Shown here piece by piece: positions 24,241 to 33,603 of a stretch of 64,000 nucleotides of DNA. Positions within the stretch are counted from its first letter, which is position 1. Each line of letters begins with the position of its first letter. Under the pieces are notes generated by a model. The model was not told the DNA's origin. It did not search any database and saw nothing but the letters and a program-made list of their open reading frames with translations. The position numbers and the translations under genes were made by a program. The stretch is from Brevibacillus gelatini (GTDB lineage: Bacteria; Bacillota; Bacilli; Brevibacillales; Brevibacillaceae): NCBI RefSeq assembly GCF_003710935.1, contig NZ_RHHS01000032.1, positions 88,876-152,875 of the forward strand. Reading direction: 5' to 3'.

Positions 24241-25398
24241 TCATTTGCCTGCTCCAGTCGGCGCGTACTGCATCGCCCGTTCCAGGGTAATCCGGTTTTT
24301 TTCGGTAATTTCTGCGCGGCGGGGAATGGCCGGAAACGGTTCGTCGAACAGGCGCAGCGGCAGCGGCAAATCAGTCTGCGGCTGCCAGCGCTGAAGCCAG
24401 CTCGTTGGCAGGTCGCCGTCCTCCAGCGGCTGATCGCTCATTTCGCTCCATAACAGTGTCCACGCTCGCGGCACGACCCGCCAAATGTCGTAGCCGCCAC
24501 CTCCTACCGCGATCCAGCGTCCGTCGCAATACGTATGGGCGAGCTGGTGGGCAAGCCGGGGAATCGCCTGGTAAATTTTCATCGAGCAAGAGAGGTGCGT
24601 CAGCGGATCAAACGTATGGGCATCGCAGCCGTTTTGGGTCAAGATTACGTCCGGCTTGAAGCCGTTCGCCAGCTTGGAGACCAGCTCTTCGTACACGGCA
24701 AGAAACGAGTCGTCTTCCGTGAAGGCATCGAGCGGCACATTGACGGAATAACCGTAACCGCTTCCATCCCCGCGTTCCGAAAGATTTCCTGTTCCTGGAA
24801 ACAGGTATTTGCCCGTCTCATGGATGGAAACGGTGAGGACGTTGGGATCATCGTAAAACGCCCATTGTACACCGTCGCCATGATGAGCATCGGTGTCGAT
24901 GTACATGACCCGGACATTCCAATGCTTGCGCAAATAGGCGATGGCAACGGAGCAGTCATTGTAGATGCAAAAGCCCGATGCCCTCCCGCGAAACGCGTGA
25001 TGCAGGCCGCCGGCAGGATTGAAGGCGTGCTCGGCTTGTCCATGCATGACGGCATCGACGGCATTCAGCGTCCCTCCGACAATGAGGGCAGCCGATTCAT
25101 GCATATTGCGAAAACAGGGGACGTCCTCGGTGCCAAGACCGTAGCTCATCGCCTGCGGAAGCTCTGCTTCGCTGTGTCCCTGCTCGCGGACGAACTCGAT
25201 GTAGCGCCTGTCGTGGACGAGGGCGAGCTCATCGTCCGTAGCCATGCGCGGAGCCAGCAGGTCTGACTCATTGAGCAGGCCATAGCTGCTCATCAGATCG
25301 TGCATGAGCAGCAGACGGCGCTGGTTAAACGGGTGGTCATCGTGAAAGTAATACTTCGTGTAGTCGGGGGAGTAGATCAGACGAGCATTCCGGCTCAC
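24241..25398 (-). CDS. acuC: Acetoin utilization deacetylase AcuC (class I HDAC-like)
   Basis: Zinc-dependent protein-lysine deacetylase of 385 residues that in Bacillus removes the acetyl group from acetyl-CoA synthetase. Motifs: AGGLHHAFRGRASGFCIYND (His-His charge relay, about 140), Y-I-D-T-D-A-H-H-G-D-G-V (zinc Asp/His), HETGKYLFPGTG, N-G-C-D-A-H and VGGGGYD (catalytic Tyr region). Its start overlaps the acuB stop by 4 bp, implying translational coupling. It lies at the end of the acuABC operon. Confidence 0.95.
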   Translation of the reverse strand: MSRNARLIYSPDYTKYYFHDDHPFNQRRLLLMHDLMSSYGLLNESDLLAPRMATDDELALVHDRRYIEFVREQGHSEAELPQAMSYGLGTEDVPCFRNMHESAALIVGGTLNAVDAVMHGQAEHAFNPAGGLHHAFRGRASGFCIYNDCSVAIAYLRKHWNVRVMYIDTDAHHGDGVQWAFYDDPNVLTVSIHETGKYLFPGTGNLSERGDGSGYGYSVNVPLDAFTEDDSFLAVYEELVSKLANGFKPDVILTQNGCDAHTFDPLTHLSCSMKIYQAIPRLAHQLAHTYCDGRWIAVGGGGYDIWRVVPRAWTLLWSEMSDQPLEDGDLPTSWLQRWQPQTDLPLPLRLFDEPFPAIPRRAEITEKNRITLERAMQYAPTGAGK

Positions 25399-26039
25399 AG
25401 GAGTATCCCCCCATCTGTCGGTCCGACGACGACGAAGCCTCGCTGGAGCAGCAACTGGGTCACGACACGCGGATCAATCGTCTGGACGCGGAAAACCAGA
25501 TTTTTTTTCCCAAGGTTTTTCCCCGGAAACACAATGACGCTGGTCACATTGACCTGGGCTTCGCGAAACACCTGGCTGACCTCTGCCAGCATGCCGACGC
25601 GATCGTCTACTTCTACTTCGATGTGGGAGCTGGGCTTGTTGACGCCGAACAGCTCAATCAGGCTGGAAAACAGATCGGATTCTGTAATCATGCCAACGAG
25701 GCGGTTTTCTTCCACGACTGGCAGGGAGCCGATTTTATGCTCATAAATCTGGAGAGCGGCGTCTTCGATAAAATCAAGCGGGTGGGCGGTAATGACCTGT
25801 CTTTGCATGATGTCAGCCACAGGCTTGTGCAGGACGGTCTCGTCGTCATCATGGGTCAGCAAACGGGAGGGGAGGGCATCACGCAGATCGCGGTCTGAGA
25901 CGATGCCGACAAGCTGGCCATTTTCAATGACGGGCAAATGCCTGATGCGATTGGCTCTAAGCAGCAGTAAGGATTCTCCGATGGTAGTCGCAGGCTGAAT
26001 GGTAACGACTTTTTTTCGCATGATATCTTCTACACGCAT
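25395..26039 (-). CDS. acuB: AcuB, CBS-pair and ACT domain protein
   Basis: A 214-residue cytoplasmic regulator. Two CBS motifs: MRKKVVTIQPATTIGESLLLLRANRIRHLPVIE and I-M-Q-R-Q-V-I-T-A-H-P-L ... K-I-G-S-L-P-V-V-E; then an ACT domain from about 140 (H-I-E-V-E-V-D-D-R-V-G-M-L-A-E-V). The CBS pair probably binds an adenosine nucleotide. The precise role in controlling acetyl-CoA synthetase acetylation is not known. 41 bp after acuA and overlapping acuC. Confidence 0.93.
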   Translation of the reverse strand: MRVEDIMRKKVVTIQPATTIGESLLLLRANRIRHLPVIENGQLVGIVSDRDLRDALPSRLLTHDDDETVLHKPVADIMQRQVITAHPLDFIEDAALQIYEHKIGSLPVVEENRLVGMITESDLFSSLIELFGVNKPSSHIEVEVDDRVGMLAEVSQVFREAQVNVTSVIVFPGKNLGKKNLVFRVQTIDPRVVTQLLLQRGFVVVGPTDGGILL

Positions 26040-26080
26040 GATGGAGGGCCTCCTTGCATCCTTTGGAAAAGGTGTCCAGA

Positions 26081-26713
26081 CTAATAAAGAAAGCGATTCT
26101 GAAAGCGCATGGCATCAAAAGCGACGATGGTCTCGGCAGGAACCCGTTTTCCGATTTTGGCCATCAGACAGTTGGCGGGGTGCGAGCATATTTCCGGATC
26201 GTCTGTCGCCATCCAGATCAGCCCGACACTGCCCATTACTTTTTCCATGACCTTTCTGTACTCCCACACATCGAGTCCGGTTCCTTTCAAGTCCCAATGC
26301 CAGTAATACTCGGTCGTAATAATGACGTAGTCTTCCATGGCATCATCCATAAAAGCGACCTCAAGCAGCTTCTTGGCCACGCCGCCAGCCCGTACTTTAT
26401 GGCTGATTTCGATGGCGCCAAGCTCCAGCAGATCGGGCAGCTTTGCCATGGACCAGCGTTCCAGCGGATCGGGGTAGAGGAAGGTAACGTAGCCGAGCAC
26501 AAGATCACCTTCCCGCGCGATAATGATGCGTCCTTCCGGGAGATCCGCGATTTCAATCAGGGCCTCGTGCTGCTGCTCCGGGATGCGAAATGCCTTGAGC
26601 CCTTCATCGAAGCGCAGGTCAGCCAGATGACTCCCCGTAATCGGTCCTTCGATCAGCAGTTCTTTTCCGTTCACGACCATGCTCGCAGAGTGATAGCGTT
26701 TGACGTGTTCCAT
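26081..26713 (-). CDS. acuA: Protein acetyltransferase AcuA (GNAT)
   Basis: GNAT acetyltransferase of 210 residues that inactivates acetyl-CoA synthetase by lysine acetylation, reversed by AcuC. Characteristic: Y-L-I-E-G-P-I-x-G-S-like segment near residue 22, LGYVTFLYPDPLERWS, then ELGAIEISHKVRAGGVAKKLL (acetyl-CoA loop R-A-G-G-V-A) and Y-Y-W-H-W-D-L. GGGGGG lies before the ATG at 26713; an in-frame upstream ATG at 26764 lies in the terminator of the previous gene. acsA itself is not in this window. Confidence 0.93.
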   Translation of the reverse strand: MEHVKRYHSASMVVNGKELLIEGPITGSHLADLRFDEGLKAFRIPEQQHEALIEIADLPEGRIIIAREGDLVLGYVTFLYPDPLERWSMAKLPDLLELGAIEISHKVRAGGVAKKLLEVAFMDDAMEDYVIITTEYYWHWDLKGTGLDVWEYRKVMEKVMGSVGLIWMATDDPEICSHPANCLMAKIGKRVPAETIVAFDAMRFQNRFLY

Positions 26714-26737
26714 CGGTTCCCCCCCTAATGCTTGTAG

Positions 26738-26768
26738 AAAAAGAGAGATGGCGATTGTGACCATCTCT
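26738..26768 (-). terminator. Intrinsic terminator after the PBP gene
   Basis: AGAGATGG (26744-26751) and CCATCTCT (26761-26768) pair; on the minus strand a T-run follows. It separates the PBP gene from acuABC. Confidence 0.85.
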
Positions 26769-26789
26769 GCTGATTCTTCCTACCTTAGT

Positions 26790-29700
26790 CTATTCAGTGG
26801 TGGTTGCCGTTACGTTGTTGGAATGTGGCGATTCTCCGTAACTGTTGACGGCGGTGACGTAGTAGCTGCCGTTCGGCACAGCTGCCGCGTGTGTATAGCT
26901 TGTAGCGGATACCGTGTCGAGCAGCAAATAGCCGCTTGCCGCATCAGGGCTGAAATACACGTTATAGGCCATGACCTGTTCCGCTTGGCTGTTGGCTTTC
27001 CAGGACAGCTTCACGCTGTTTCCGCTCATCGTGAGCGACAACGATTTCGGAGCGGACGGAGGCGCGGCCGACGGCGTAGTCGTATTCGAGCCCGTGTTGG
27101 CGTTCGAACTGCCGCTTCCGCTATCTCCCGACCCTGGCACGCCAGGATTGGCAGGATCGGTGTTGTCAGGCAGTGTGCTGCCGTCCGGTTGCGTACCCGG
27201 ATTCGGAATCTCCCACGTCTGGGCAGAGCCGACAGAGGCGATGGCAGAAGGCGATGATTCGTTACCGGCAATATCGACCGCAGTGACATAGTAGCCTGCG
27301 CCGCCGCTTCTTGCAGTTGTATCGGTGAAGCTCAGTTCAGCCGGATCTTTTACCGTCGCGATTTTGACAAAGCCGTTTTGCGCGTCGGCGCGGTAGATGC
27401 GGTATCCTACCAGGTCAGGCTCTTTTGCCGATTGCCAGGAGAGGACAATTTGCTTGCCTGCGCCGCTTGCGGTTACACCGCTTGGTGCTGCAGGCGTTCC
27501 GCCGACCTCTGTGCGCGGGTCTTCCTTGTCAGGAAGACGCTGCTCCCAATCTGGCGGCTTGACGGCAACGCTCTTGTTTTTGGCCTGAATCTGCTCCTTG
27601 GACGGAAGCGGATCAGGGGAGCGGTAGAAGATGCCTTCGGTGACGAAATCGTCCGGAGTGCCTTCCTTCGCCAGATAGCGCTCGCCGTTATACGTTATCA
27701 GGCGCGCTTTTTGGTGAGAGTCGTCCACCTTCGTCGGAACGAAGCGGCGGTTGAACAGATCGGTAATCAGATGCCCCGCCTGTCTTGACAGCTCGCTTGG
27801 CAACAGGCCGGATTTGGAGTCGACTGTCGCCGTGACGATTCCCGCCGGCTTCTGGAACGTAGCGTCAGGAGGAGACAGGTGCGGGTGTTTCTCGATAATC
27901 TCCTTCATGACCTTGCCCCAGACGACCATCGGCACGTACTTGTCTGCGTCCGGCATCGGGTACGGTTCGTCAAAGCCGACCCAGACACCCATGGACAGCT
28001 CCGGCGTGTAGCCGACGAACCACAAGTCGTTGCTGTTGTTCGTGGTCCCGGTCTTGCCTGCCACATCGACCTTGCGCGGAACGAACTTGCGAATGTGCGT
28101 ACCTGTTCCGGAGTTGACGACGGTGCGCATCATGTCGGTAATCAGATAGGCGGTTTGTTCGCTGTACACTTGCACTGGCTGGGCTTCGTGACGATAGATC
28201 ACTTTGCCCTGGCTGTCTTCAATCCGCTCGATGAGGTAGGCGTCCACGAACGAGCCGTGGTTGGCAAAGGTGGCGTAGGCGTTGGTCATTTCTTCTGCCG
28301 TCGTCCCGTATGTAAGACCGCCGATTACGCCTGTTGCAGCGTAGTTGTCTGCCTCGACCAGTGTAGTGATGCCCATTTTCTTGACGTATTCCAGCGCGGT
28401 AGGAATGCCGACCTTCAAATACGTCTTGATCGCCGGGATATTCCAGGACATCCGCAGTGCTTCCCGCGCACTCATGATCCCTTGCCATTTGTTGTTCCAG
28501 TTTTTCGGCAGGTGCGTGCCGTTTTGCCCGTCGGCGAGCAGCACAGGTGCGTCATCGATTGGCGAGGCTGGCTGCAAAAGTCCCAGCTCAAAGGCCGGCG
28601 CGTACGCAGCGAGCGGCTTCATGGCCGAACCCGGCTGACGCGGAACCGTCGCGTGGTTCGTCTGCTCCACCTTGAAGTCGCGGCCGCCAATCATCCCCAG
28701 GATCGCTCCCGTTTTGTTGTGGATCAGCATGGCGCCGACTTCTTCCAGCGCGTTCTCGATTGTTTCCGTCTTGCCGTTCGAGCGGCGGATCGTGTAGGTG
28801 CGGTTTTTCCCGAAGTTGTTCGGATCGGCCGCGACTGCCTGCATGATGCTGTAGACGTTTTTGTCAATCGTGGTGTAGACCTTGTAGCCTTTGCGCAAAA
28901 TTTCGCGGCGCTTGTCTTCCACCAACTGGCGGTATTCATTGCGCCCGATGGTGGACTTGTCGCGCCCTTTTTCCGCCAGTTCGGCATCGAGAAGCTGGCG
29001 GGCGGCCCGATCCTCGATCTCCATCATCAAAAACGGAACTTCGCGGTACGCTTGCTGGGTAGGCTTGGCCAACTTCGATTTCAGATCCGCCTTGAGGGCT
29101 TCATCGTATTGTGCCTGGGTAATGTAGCCGTTTTCCAGCATGCGGTCGAGCACCATTTTCTGGCGTTCCTTGCCGCGCTGGTAGCTTTCGTCGCGAAAAG
29201 GGGAGTAGGCGCCAGGATTTTGAATCATGCCTGCGAGATAAGAGCCTTCGCTAAGATTTAATTCCTTTACATCCTTGCCAAAAATTCCTTTGGCTGCCGC
29301 CTGCACGCCGTAAACGTTCGAGCCGTTGGCGTTTTTTCCGAAGTAGATTTCGTTCATGTAGGCTTCCAAAATCTGATCTTTGGAAAACATGCGCTCGATC
29401 CGGATGGCGCTGAAGATTTCCCGCGCTTTGCGGGTGTGGCTCACTTCAGCGGAGAGGATCGTATTTTTTACAAGCTGCTGTGTAATCGTACTACCGCCTG
29501 TCACGACAGGTTGGTTGGTGAACTCCTGAATCGCCCCGCGTAGTGTGGATTGAAAGGAAACGCCTGCATGGTGGTAGTAGTTTTTGTCTTCTGTTGCAAT
29601 AATGGCGTTGATTAAATAAGGAGAAACGTCTGCCTTTTTCACCAGACGACGGTCGCCTTCCTCAGCCCGCAGTTGACCGATGAGAGAGCCGTCGTTGTAG

Positions 29701-29936
29701 TAGGCGAATCCGGTCAGATAATTGGTAAAAATCTTGTCCTCCAACTCTTCCTTGCTGCGGACGGGCTCGTCTTTGACGAGTGCGGCAACATAACCTGTCA
29801 CGATTCCTCCGGCGACAGCCGCCCCCATGAGTCCGAGCAAAAACACCATCTGAACGATGAGCCAGATCAATCTGCCACGGCTACGGCGTCGCTTTTTTTT
29901 CGACGGTTCAGAGGAAGATGTGTGGTTGTTCGACAT
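26790..29936 (-). CDS. ponA: Class A penicillin-binding protein (PBP1A) with two FN3 domains
   Basis: Bifunctional murein synthase of 1,048 residues. Basic cytoplasmic tail, one membrane helix (about 23-50), GT51 transglycosylase (AIIATEDKNYYHHAGVS with the catalytic Glu, then GGSTITQQLVKN), and transpeptidase with S-A-M-K (Q-P-G-S-A-M-K-P), S-W-N, and K-T-G-T-T. The C-terminal tail has a fibronectin type III domain (about 810-900), a Pro/Gly/Ser/Asn-rich linker, and a second FN3 domain (about 955-1048), which probably contact wall polymers. Bacillus PonA carries one FN3-like tail; two here is an extension. Likely monocistronic. Confidence 0.93.
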   Translation of the reverse strand: MSNNHTSSSEPSKKKRRRSRGRLIWLIVQMVFLLGLMGAAVAGGIVTGYVAALVKDEPVRSKEELEDKIFTNYLTGFAYYNDGSLIGQLRAEEGDRRLVKKADVSPYLINAIIATEDKNYYHHAGVSFQSTLRGAIQEFTNQPVVTGGSTITQQLVKNTILSAEVSHTRKAREIFSAIRIERMFSKDQILEAYMNEIYFGKNANGSNVYGVQAAAKGIFGKDVKELNLSEGSYLAGMIQNPGAYSPFRDESYQRGKERQKMVLDRMLENGYITQAQYDEALKADLKSKLAKPTQQAYREVPFLMMEIEDRAARQLLDAELAEKGRDKSTIGRNEYRQLVEDKRREILRKGYKVYTTIDKNVYSIMQAVAADPNNFGKNRTYTIRRSNGKTETIENALEEVGAMLIHNKTGAILGMIGGRDFKVEQTNHATVPRQPGSAMKPLAAYAPAFELGLLQPASPIDDAPVLLADGQNGTHLPKNWNNKWQGIMSAREALRMSWNIPAIKTYLKVGIPTALEYVKKMGITTLVEADNYAATGVIGGLTYGTTAEEMTNAYATFANHGSFVDAYLIERIEDSQGKVIYRHEAQPVQVYSEQTAYLITDMMRTVVNSGTGTHIRKFVPRKVDVAGKTGTTNNSNDLWFVGYTPELSMGVWVGFDEPYPMPDADKYVPMVVWGKVMKEIIEKHPHLSPPDATFQKPAGIVTATVDSKSGLLPSELSRQAGHLITDLFNRRFVPTKVDDSHQKARLITYNGERYLAKEGTPDDFVTEGIFYRSPDPLPSKEQIQAKNKSVAVKPPDWEQRLPDKEDPRTEVGGTPAAPSGVTASGAGKQIVLSWQSAKEPDLVGYRIYRADAQNGFVKIATVKDPAELSFTDTTARSGGAGYYVTAVDIAGNESSPSAIASVGSAQTWEIPNPGTQPDGSTLPDNTDPANPGVPGSGDSGSGSSNANTGSNTTTPSAAPPSAPKSLSLTMSGNSVKLSWKANSQAEQVMAYNVYFSPDAASGYLLLDTVSATSYTHAAAVPNGSYYVTAVNSYGESPHSNNVTATTTE

Positions 29937-30068
29937 AGTCTACGACCCCCTAGCATACCACCTGATTATACCATACGAGGAACCTTGAGGGTAGAAGCGA
30001 TAGAGGGGACAATCGAGAAGTTGCGTGGCGCGTCGTAATATGTCAAAAGATGTTGAAGCGGGACAAAT

Positions 30069-30104
30069 AAAAAAGAGCAGGCCGACGAGCGGCGCTGCTC
30101 TTTT
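30069..30104 (-). terminator. Intrinsic terminator after rpsD
   Basis: AAGAGCAG and CTGCTCTT pair; T-run on the minus strand, also usable from the + side. Confidence 0.85.
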
Positions 30105-30116
30105 GCTTCCAGACGA

Positions 30117-30716
30117 TTAACGGCTGTAGAACTCAACGATCAGAACTTCGTTGATTTCGGAAGGCATTTCTTCACGGTCTGGCAGACGAGTGTAGGTACC
30201 TTCAGCAGTAGCATCGTTGAAAGAGATGTAGTTTGGCAGGAAAGTACGGCTTTCCAGAGAGTCCTTAATCAGTTGCACATTGCGGGACTTCTCACGGATG
30301 GAAATCACATCACCCGGTTGTACGCGGTAGGATGGGATGTTCACTTTTTTGCCGTTTACCAGGAAGTGACCATGGTTTACCAGCTGACGAGCAGCAGGGC
30401 GAGTTGGAGCGAAGCCCATGCGGTATACCAGGTTGTCCAGGCGGGATTCCAGCAATTTCATGAAGTTTTCACCGACTACGCCAGCCATTTTGCTAGCTTG
30501 GTCGAAAGTGCGGCGGAATTGTTTTTCGCTAAGGCCGAACATGTGACGCAGTTTTTGCTTTTCTTGCAGCTGAATTCCGTATTCGGACAGCTTGCGACGG
30601 TTGTTGTGACCGTGTTGTCCAGGCGGGAAGTTGCGTTTGATGTCTTTTCCTGTACCGTCGAGGGAGATTCCCAGACGACGAGCCAGTTTGTGACGAGGTC
30701 CTGTGTAACGTGACAT
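30117..30716 (-). CDS. rpsD: 30S ribosomal protein S4
   Basis: Primary 16S rRNA-binding protein of 199 residues. Starts [19 protein letters not shown], includes F-P-P-G-Q-H-G, and an S4 RNA-binding domain [31 protein letters not shown]. As in Bacillus, rpsD is a single gene away from the main ribosomal operons. AAAGGAGAC precedes the ATG. Expression is probably set by S4 binding to its own leader (next entry). Confidence 0.98.
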   Translation of the reverse strand: MSRYTGPRHKLARRLGISLDGTGKDIKRNFPPGQHGHNNRRKLSEYGIQLQEKQKLRHMFGLSEKQFRRTFDQASKMAGVVGENFMKLLESRLDNLVYRMGFAPTRPAARQLVNHGHFLVNGKKVNIPSYRVQPGDVISIREKSRNVQLIKDSLESRTFLPNYISFNDATAEGTYTRLPDREEMPSEINEVLIVEFYSR

Positions 30717-30951
30717 GTATTCAGTCTCCTTTAAATTGGATTCGTAGGTGTTTACTTCCGAAAGGCTAGTTCCTGCTTTATCTACACGAACTTCGGACGG
30801 TAGCGTTTCCGCATCGTGCTCCTCACAGATATTCAGCCGCAGTCTGTAAAGGGAGGGAACTAAGAGGGTACATCCTTCCGTTTTTACCTACAATCAATGC
30901 TACCCTGTACACATACAATCAATAATAATAGGCAAGGTGTGAAGAAGTCAA
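30717..30951 (-). promoter_or_regulatory. rpsD promoter and ~200-base leader (candidate S4 autoregulatory RNA)
   Basis: On the minus strand, TTGACT (30946-30951), an 18-bp spacer and TATTAT (30922-30927) give a promoter. The leader of about 200 bases is long for a single small gene and includes paired blocks such as GTGTAGATAAAGC and a CCGAAGTTCG hairpin. Firmicute rpsD leaders bind S4 and repress translation; the precise pseudoknot was not verified. Confidence 0.55.
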
Positions 30952-30956
30952 GAGAA

Positions 30957-30998
30957 AAGAAACACGCCATTTCCGGGGCAGAGATGGCGTGTTTCTTT
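30957..30998 (-). terminator. Intrinsic terminator after the SLH protein
   Basis: AAACACGCCAT pairs with ATGGCGTGTTT, with As before and Ts after. Confidence 0.88.
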
Positions 30999-31000
30999 AT

Positions 31001-33289
31001 TTAATCACGGAGCAAGTCTGATTCCGTATCCACGTTGCCGCGTTTTTCCAGGAAGCGTGTAAACGTAACGGCCGCATCCGCCCGCGACACCGCGCCCTGC
31101 GGCTGGAACTTCGTCTTGTCGGTCGGGACGATGCCCAGTGTCGTAGCGATAATGATCGAAGCGCGGTGCTTGGTATTGCCGATGTCGGTGAGTGGCGACT
31201 GGAACATGCCTGGGTAGTCTGTGAGCTTTTTGTAGCCGAGCGCGCGCACGATCATGTCGGCCAGCTCTTCGCGGTTGATCGGCTCATCCGGGTTCAGCTT
31301 GGAAGCATTTTTGTCCAACAGGCCGCGGTCCACCGCACCTTCGACCGCAGAGAAGAAGCGCGAGTCGTTTGCCACGTCGCTGAAGGTCGCCTTGCGCTCC
31401 AGGGAGTACACCGGGTAGTGGCGGCCCTGGTTCAGACTAATCATCAGCATCTCGATCATTTCGCCGCGTGTGATCGGCTTTTGCGGCAAAATCTTGCCAT
31501 CCTCCAGCGAGAGCGCCTCGTATTCGTACATCAGGGACAGCTCCTTCTCGGCCGGATGGCCCTTGAGGTCGAGCGGTGTTGGCCGGTGCAGGTTGAGCAC
31601 CTTTCCGGATGAAGCAGAGCGCCACTCTCCTGTCGTCGCATCGAGGAAGTAAGGCTGCTCGAACGGCGTGGACGTTACGCGGTAGACGAGCTTCGCTGTT
31701 CTTTTCGGAACGTAGGAAGGCAGTTCCTTAACCTTTTTGTCGTCTTCCTCGCTGAGCGGCTCAAGGGCGTACACCGCTTCTGCCGCAGACTCCTTCCACC
31801 ATGCCTGGATCGCTTCGTCGTCAGACAGACGATTCGGGACTTTAGTTGGATACGTTTCGCTGCCAAAATCAGTTCGATAGGACAAAAGTTCGCCTGTCTG
31901 CGCATCGTAATAGAGGTAAGCCGAGCCGCTGGCAGCCGCGATCCCGTTGATGTACCGTCCCAGGGTGATCCGGTACTGGTTGGCTTGAAACGGCTCTATT
32001 TCTTCCTCGGCGCGATCGACCAGATACAACTGGTGGGCCGAGGTCGGCGTCCATTTGCGGACGGTTTCCATAGCGGCTGCCTGCAGTTTTTTCAGATCGA
32101 GCGTCTTGGCGGGCTTTTCTTCCTCATCTCGCTTCGATTTCCCCTTGCTGTACGAGTAAACGTCGCCAGTGACGGCGTCAAAGCTTACGTAGATGTAGTT
32201 GTCGTTTTCCTTGCCTTTTTCCATGTATTCGAGCTCCCACACGGGTCGGTTGCCCCGGTATTCTCGCTCGCTGTAGTTGGCGGAGCGCAGCTCGTACTTG
32301 CCGAGGTCAAACGTTTTTTTCGCCCATTCAATGGCTTCCTCCTGGCTGAGCGCAGCTCCCGAGCGGAGCGGGGAAAGCGGCTTGCTGCTGACGGCGACAG
32401 GCTCCTTGCTTTCGCCGCGGGGTGTAAGGGAGCGGTTCAAGGCTTTTCCGCTTTGGGCGTCGAGATAAAAGGTAAATGGATTTTGATAGCCGAGCGTGAC
32501 GGTATCTTTCTCAGCGCCCGTCCGCTCCCACGGAAGCAGGTACGAAAGCTGCGGGTCTGCCTGCTCCTGGAACAGCTTTTCCGCTTCCTCCAAAGAAATT
32601 TGCTTGTCTGGCTTCTCGAACTTCACGTCGTTCCACAACAGGGAAAAATCGCTGACGATGCCTGCGCCGTTGACCGTGATGTCCACGCCGTTGTCCGGGA
32701 ACAGCACATCGTCCACGACACGGACGAAGCGGAACGTGTAGGAAACGTCGGCGGTAAGCGGCGTTTTCGGCTCGGGCAGCTCGCGCAGGTAAAGGCGGGT
32801 TTCTGCGGCTTTGCCAGGGTTGTTCTTTTTCAGAAATTGCTCTGCTGCTGCACGGGCGTCTGCATAGGAAACCCGTTTGGCATAGGGCAGGTTGCTGCGG
32901 CTTTGGTCGTAATGGGAATAGGAGGTCAACTCCCCGGTATTGGCGTTGATGCTGACGCTGTAGGACAAGAGTACTTTCTCGTTCTTCGCGTCCTTTTTGT
33001 TCCAGCCGAACGACCATTCCGGAAACGAGCGCCAGTTGTCAGCCGAGCGGAACGACACGTTAGACAGCGTGAGTCCGCTGGTTGGCACAAACTTGGCAGC
33101 GAGCGTAAGTGCTGCTTCTTTCGACAGCTTCACTTTGCTTGTGGCTGCCAGGGTCGCACCATTCAGCTGGGGACTGGCGACGATTTTGCCGGCTGTAGCT
33201 TCCGGTGTGTTTGCGTGCGCTTGGGCAACAGGAAGCAGCAGGCTTGCTGTCAATACGAATGAGCTGGATCGGATTATCCAAGGCTTCAT
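31001..33289 (-). CDS. Secreted YcdB/PepSY-repeat protein with S-layer homology domains
   Basis: A 762-residue exported protein. Signal peptide of about 26 residues (M-K-P-W-I-I-R-S-S-S-F-V-L-T-A-S-L-L-L-P-V ending A-H-A). Residues ~55-570 contain repeated PepSY/YcdB-like units: L-S-K-E-A-A-L, Y-A-D-A-R-A-A-A-E-Q-F, S-L-E-E-A-E-K-L-F, S-Q-E-E-A-I-E-W-A, each followed by F-x-x-D-A-x-T-G-x-V/L strands. From about 590 three SLH motifs (ITRGEMIEML, INREELADMIVRALGY, VSRADAAVTFTRFLEK) should anchor it to wall polymer. Function unknown; PepSY modules often inhibit or chaperone proteases. Monocistronic. Confidence 0.87.
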   Translation of the reverse strand: MKPWIIRSSSFVLTASLLLPVAQAHANTPEATAGKIVASPQLNGATLAATSKVKLSKEAALTLAAKFVPTSGLTLSNVSFRSADNWRSFPEWSFGWNKKDAKNEKVLLSYSVSINANTGELTSYSHYDQSRSNLPYAKRVSYADARAAAEQFLKKNNPGKAAETRLYLRELPEPKTPLTADVSYTFRFVRVVDDVLFPDNGVDITVNGAGIVSDFSLLWNDVKFEKPDKQISLEEAEKLFQEQADPQLSYLLPWERTGAEKDTVTLGYQNPFTFYLDAQSGKALNRSLTPRGESKEPVAVSSKPLSPLRSGAALSQEEAIEWAKKTFDLGKYELRSANYSEREYRGNRPVWELEYMEKGKENDNYIYVSFDAVTGDVYSYSKGKSKRDEEEKPAKTLDLKKLQAAAMETVRKWTPTSAHQLYLVDRAEEEIEPFQANQYRITLGRYINGIAAASGSAYLYYDAQTGELLSYRTDFGSETYPTKVPNRLSDDEAIQAWWKESAAEAVYALEPLSEEDDKKVKELPSYVPKRTAKLVYRVTSTPFEQPYFLDATTGEWRSASSGKVLNLHRPTPLDLKGHPAEKELSLMYEYEALSLEDGKILPQKPITRGEMIEMLMISLNQGRHYPVYSLERKATFSDVANDSRFFSAVEGAVDRGLLDKNASKLNPDEPINREELADMIVRALGYKKLTDYPGMFQSPLTDIGNTKHRASIIIATTLGIVPTDKTKFQPQGAVSRADAAVTFTRFLEKRGNVDTESDLLRD

Positions 33290-33603
33290 GAAAATTCCCC
33301 CTGTGGTGTAATAGCAGTTTGCTTATAACCTCTGACGATGAAAAAAACGAAATCGTTTCATTTCGCCGAAAGAGAACCATTTGCCATAAATCTAGGAATT
33401 TTGTACCAAATGTTAACGGATCAAACTAGAATTGTGTACAACCATCTTATATAATAAGTAGTACTATCCATCACAACATGAGAAAGACTGCCTTGACTGT
33501 TTGATTTTCGCAAGCGGTCATCTCTATTTTTCGAATATCTCCGCTCTGGGTCAGACCTGCAGGCTGCCAGGGGCGGTTTACACAGAAAAGGAGCTATTGC
33601 GTT
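33290..33603. other. Intergenic region between divergent SLH and phosphatase genes
   Basis: It must hold both promoters. I see CGAAAT-cgtttc-ATTTCG (33352-33369), a short dyad, and a TATAAT at 33451-33456 suited to the + strand gene, without a convincing -35. No gene is supported. Confidence 0.5.

Noticed and set aside
27879..29261. 460-codon plus-strand ORF
   Set aside because: Shadow of the PBP1A gene on the opposite strand; no recognisable domain.
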